From: Oscillospiraceae bacterium
Lineage (GTDB): Bacteria > Bacillota > Clostridia > Oscillospirales > Oscillospiraceae
Length of the DNA: 6,452 nucleotides
Assembly: GCA_024404215.1 (NCBI GenBank)
Contig: JAKSQI010000091.1
Span: 1-6,452, forward strand
Direction of reading: 5' to 3'
Made by a program: the position numbers and the translations under genes. The notes beneath the pieces are model-generated. The model worked only from the letters and a program-made list of their open reading frames with translations. It had not been told where the DNA came from and did not search any database. Of the stretch, positions 5,773-6,452 are shown one piece after another. Positions within the stretch are counted from its first letter, which is position 1, and each line of letters begins with the position of its first letter.

Positions 5773-6452
5773 TCAGATGGTGTTTTCGCTTCTGGCAATG
5801 ATGTCGTTCTGCAGGTCCAGACCCAGCTCAATGAAGTAAGCGGAGTAGCCGGCAATGCGGACAACCAGATTCTTATAGGCACCGGGGTCCTCCTGGGCAG
5901 CACGCAGAGTGGCGGTGTCAACCACGTTATACTGCACCTCCATGCCATCCAGTTCAAAGTAAGTCTTGGTCATGTCACGGAGCTTGGCAATGCCGCCTTC
6001 GTTGGAAAGAACCGAGGGGTGCATGCGGATGTTCAAGGCCAGACCATCCATGAACTTGGGCTCAATTACGGTTTCACTGATCATGACAGCCGTGGGGCCG
6101 AACTTATCCCGGCTCTGAGCGGGGGAGGAAGCATCGGCGATGGGCTCACCGGTTTTGCGGCCGTCGGGGGTGGCCCAGGCAGACTTGCCCTGACGGATAT
6201 GGTCGGAAGCACCGTAGAGGCCGGCCTTGTAGTTGTCGGTGCGCTCACTGTAGAGCATTTTGCAGACATCATAGTAGGTGTTGGTGATCCACTTCATTTC
6301 CTCGTCGGCGTAGGGGTCGTTGTTACCGAAGTGGGGTACCTCTGCCAGAATGGTCTGTCGGAGATTCTCATAGCCCTCCCAGTTAGCCATGACGGCGTCG
6401 TAGAGCTCACGGGTGGTGCAGAGCTTCTTATCAAAGCACATGTACTTGATGG
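5773..6452 (-). CDS. Glycyl radical enzyme, C-terminal part, paralogue of copy 1 (copy 2, 5' end outside window)
   Basis: The frame is open from the right edge of the window to TGA at 5773-5775 and shows the last 225 residues of a second GRE. It begins in IKYMCFDKK, which corresponds to residue 592 onwards of copy 1, so the true start lies outside the window and the catalytic cysteine cannot be seen. The radical site RIAGYSAYF is intact, with its glycine codon at 5848-5850. By hand alignment from the shared Met, about 199 of 223 positions match copy 1, with one single-residue deletion. Changes are concentrated in a loop where copy 1 has SATNFDNGK and copy 2 has SETVIEPK, and around FECGGSEV versus FELDGMEV. 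The ends differ slightly (NENTL versus SENTI). The gene is followed by its own terminator and then the promoter of copy 1. It is probably functional, with the same chemistry as copy 1 and possibly an altered substrate. Confidence 0.92.
   Translation of the reverse strand, partial: IKYMCFDKKLCTTRELYDAVMANWEGYENLRQTILAEVPHFGNNDPYADEEMKWITNTYYDVCKMLYSERTDNYKAGLYGASDHIRQGKSAWATPDGRKTGEPIADASSPAQSRDKFGPTAVMISETVIEPKFMDGLALNIRMHPSVLSNEGGIAKLRDMTKTYFELDGMEVQYNVVDTATLRAAQEDPGAYKNLVVRIAGYSAYFIELGLDLQNDIIARSENTI
5773..6452 (-). repeat. Tandem gene duplication, unit in GRE copy 2
   Basis: This is the partner of 3187-3869. It is a direct repeat in the coding sequence only, with one three-base deletion relative to copy 1 next to the Pro-Lys codons at 6055-6060. 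Confidence 0.9.

Overview
The window looks like chromosomal DNA of an obligately anaerobic Bacillota, most likely a clostridial gut-type lineage. This is an inference from three things: oxygen-sensitive glycyl radical enzymes (GREs), GGAG/GGAGG ribosome binding sites with sigma-A-type promoter spacing, and an orphan GHKL ATPase of a type often seen near clostridial [FeFe]-hydrogenase genes. No mobile element, CRISPR array, tRNA or rRNA is visible.

Left part, + strand (1-2985). The tail of an unidentified gene (1-69) overlaps by ATGA the start of a 181-residue stand-alone GHKL ATPase (66-611). A gap with a hairpin follows. Next comes prfC, peptide chain release factor 3 (715-2307), complete and with all GTPase motifs. 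A strong intrinsic terminator lies directly against the ribosome binding site of a 205-residue TRIC/UPF0126-family membrane protein (2368-2985). An 18-bp stem with a T-run (3046-3099) ends the + strand transcripts and separates them from the convergent right part.

Right part, - strand (3187-6452). Two tandem, closely related GREs of the pyruvate formate-lyase superfamily lie head to tail. The downstream copy (3187-5640, 817 aa) is complete. The upstream copy (5773 to the window edge) shows only its last 225 residues. Over the shared part they are about 89% identical by hand alignment, with stretches of 68 and 55 identical bases. Between them lie a GC-rich perfect palindrome acting as terminator and a near-consensus promoter (TTGACA, 17 bp, TAAAAT) followed by GGAGG. 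The downstream copy therefore appears to be independently transcribed.

The GREs are the most interesting content. The catalytic cysteine sits in GCQE rather than the GCVE usual in the dehydratase/lyase classes. The loop after it appears longer than in the families I can recall. No radical-SAM activase lies directly downstream. The substrate is unassigned. The pair could be two specialised versions of an undescribed GRE, or a recent duplication raising dosage.
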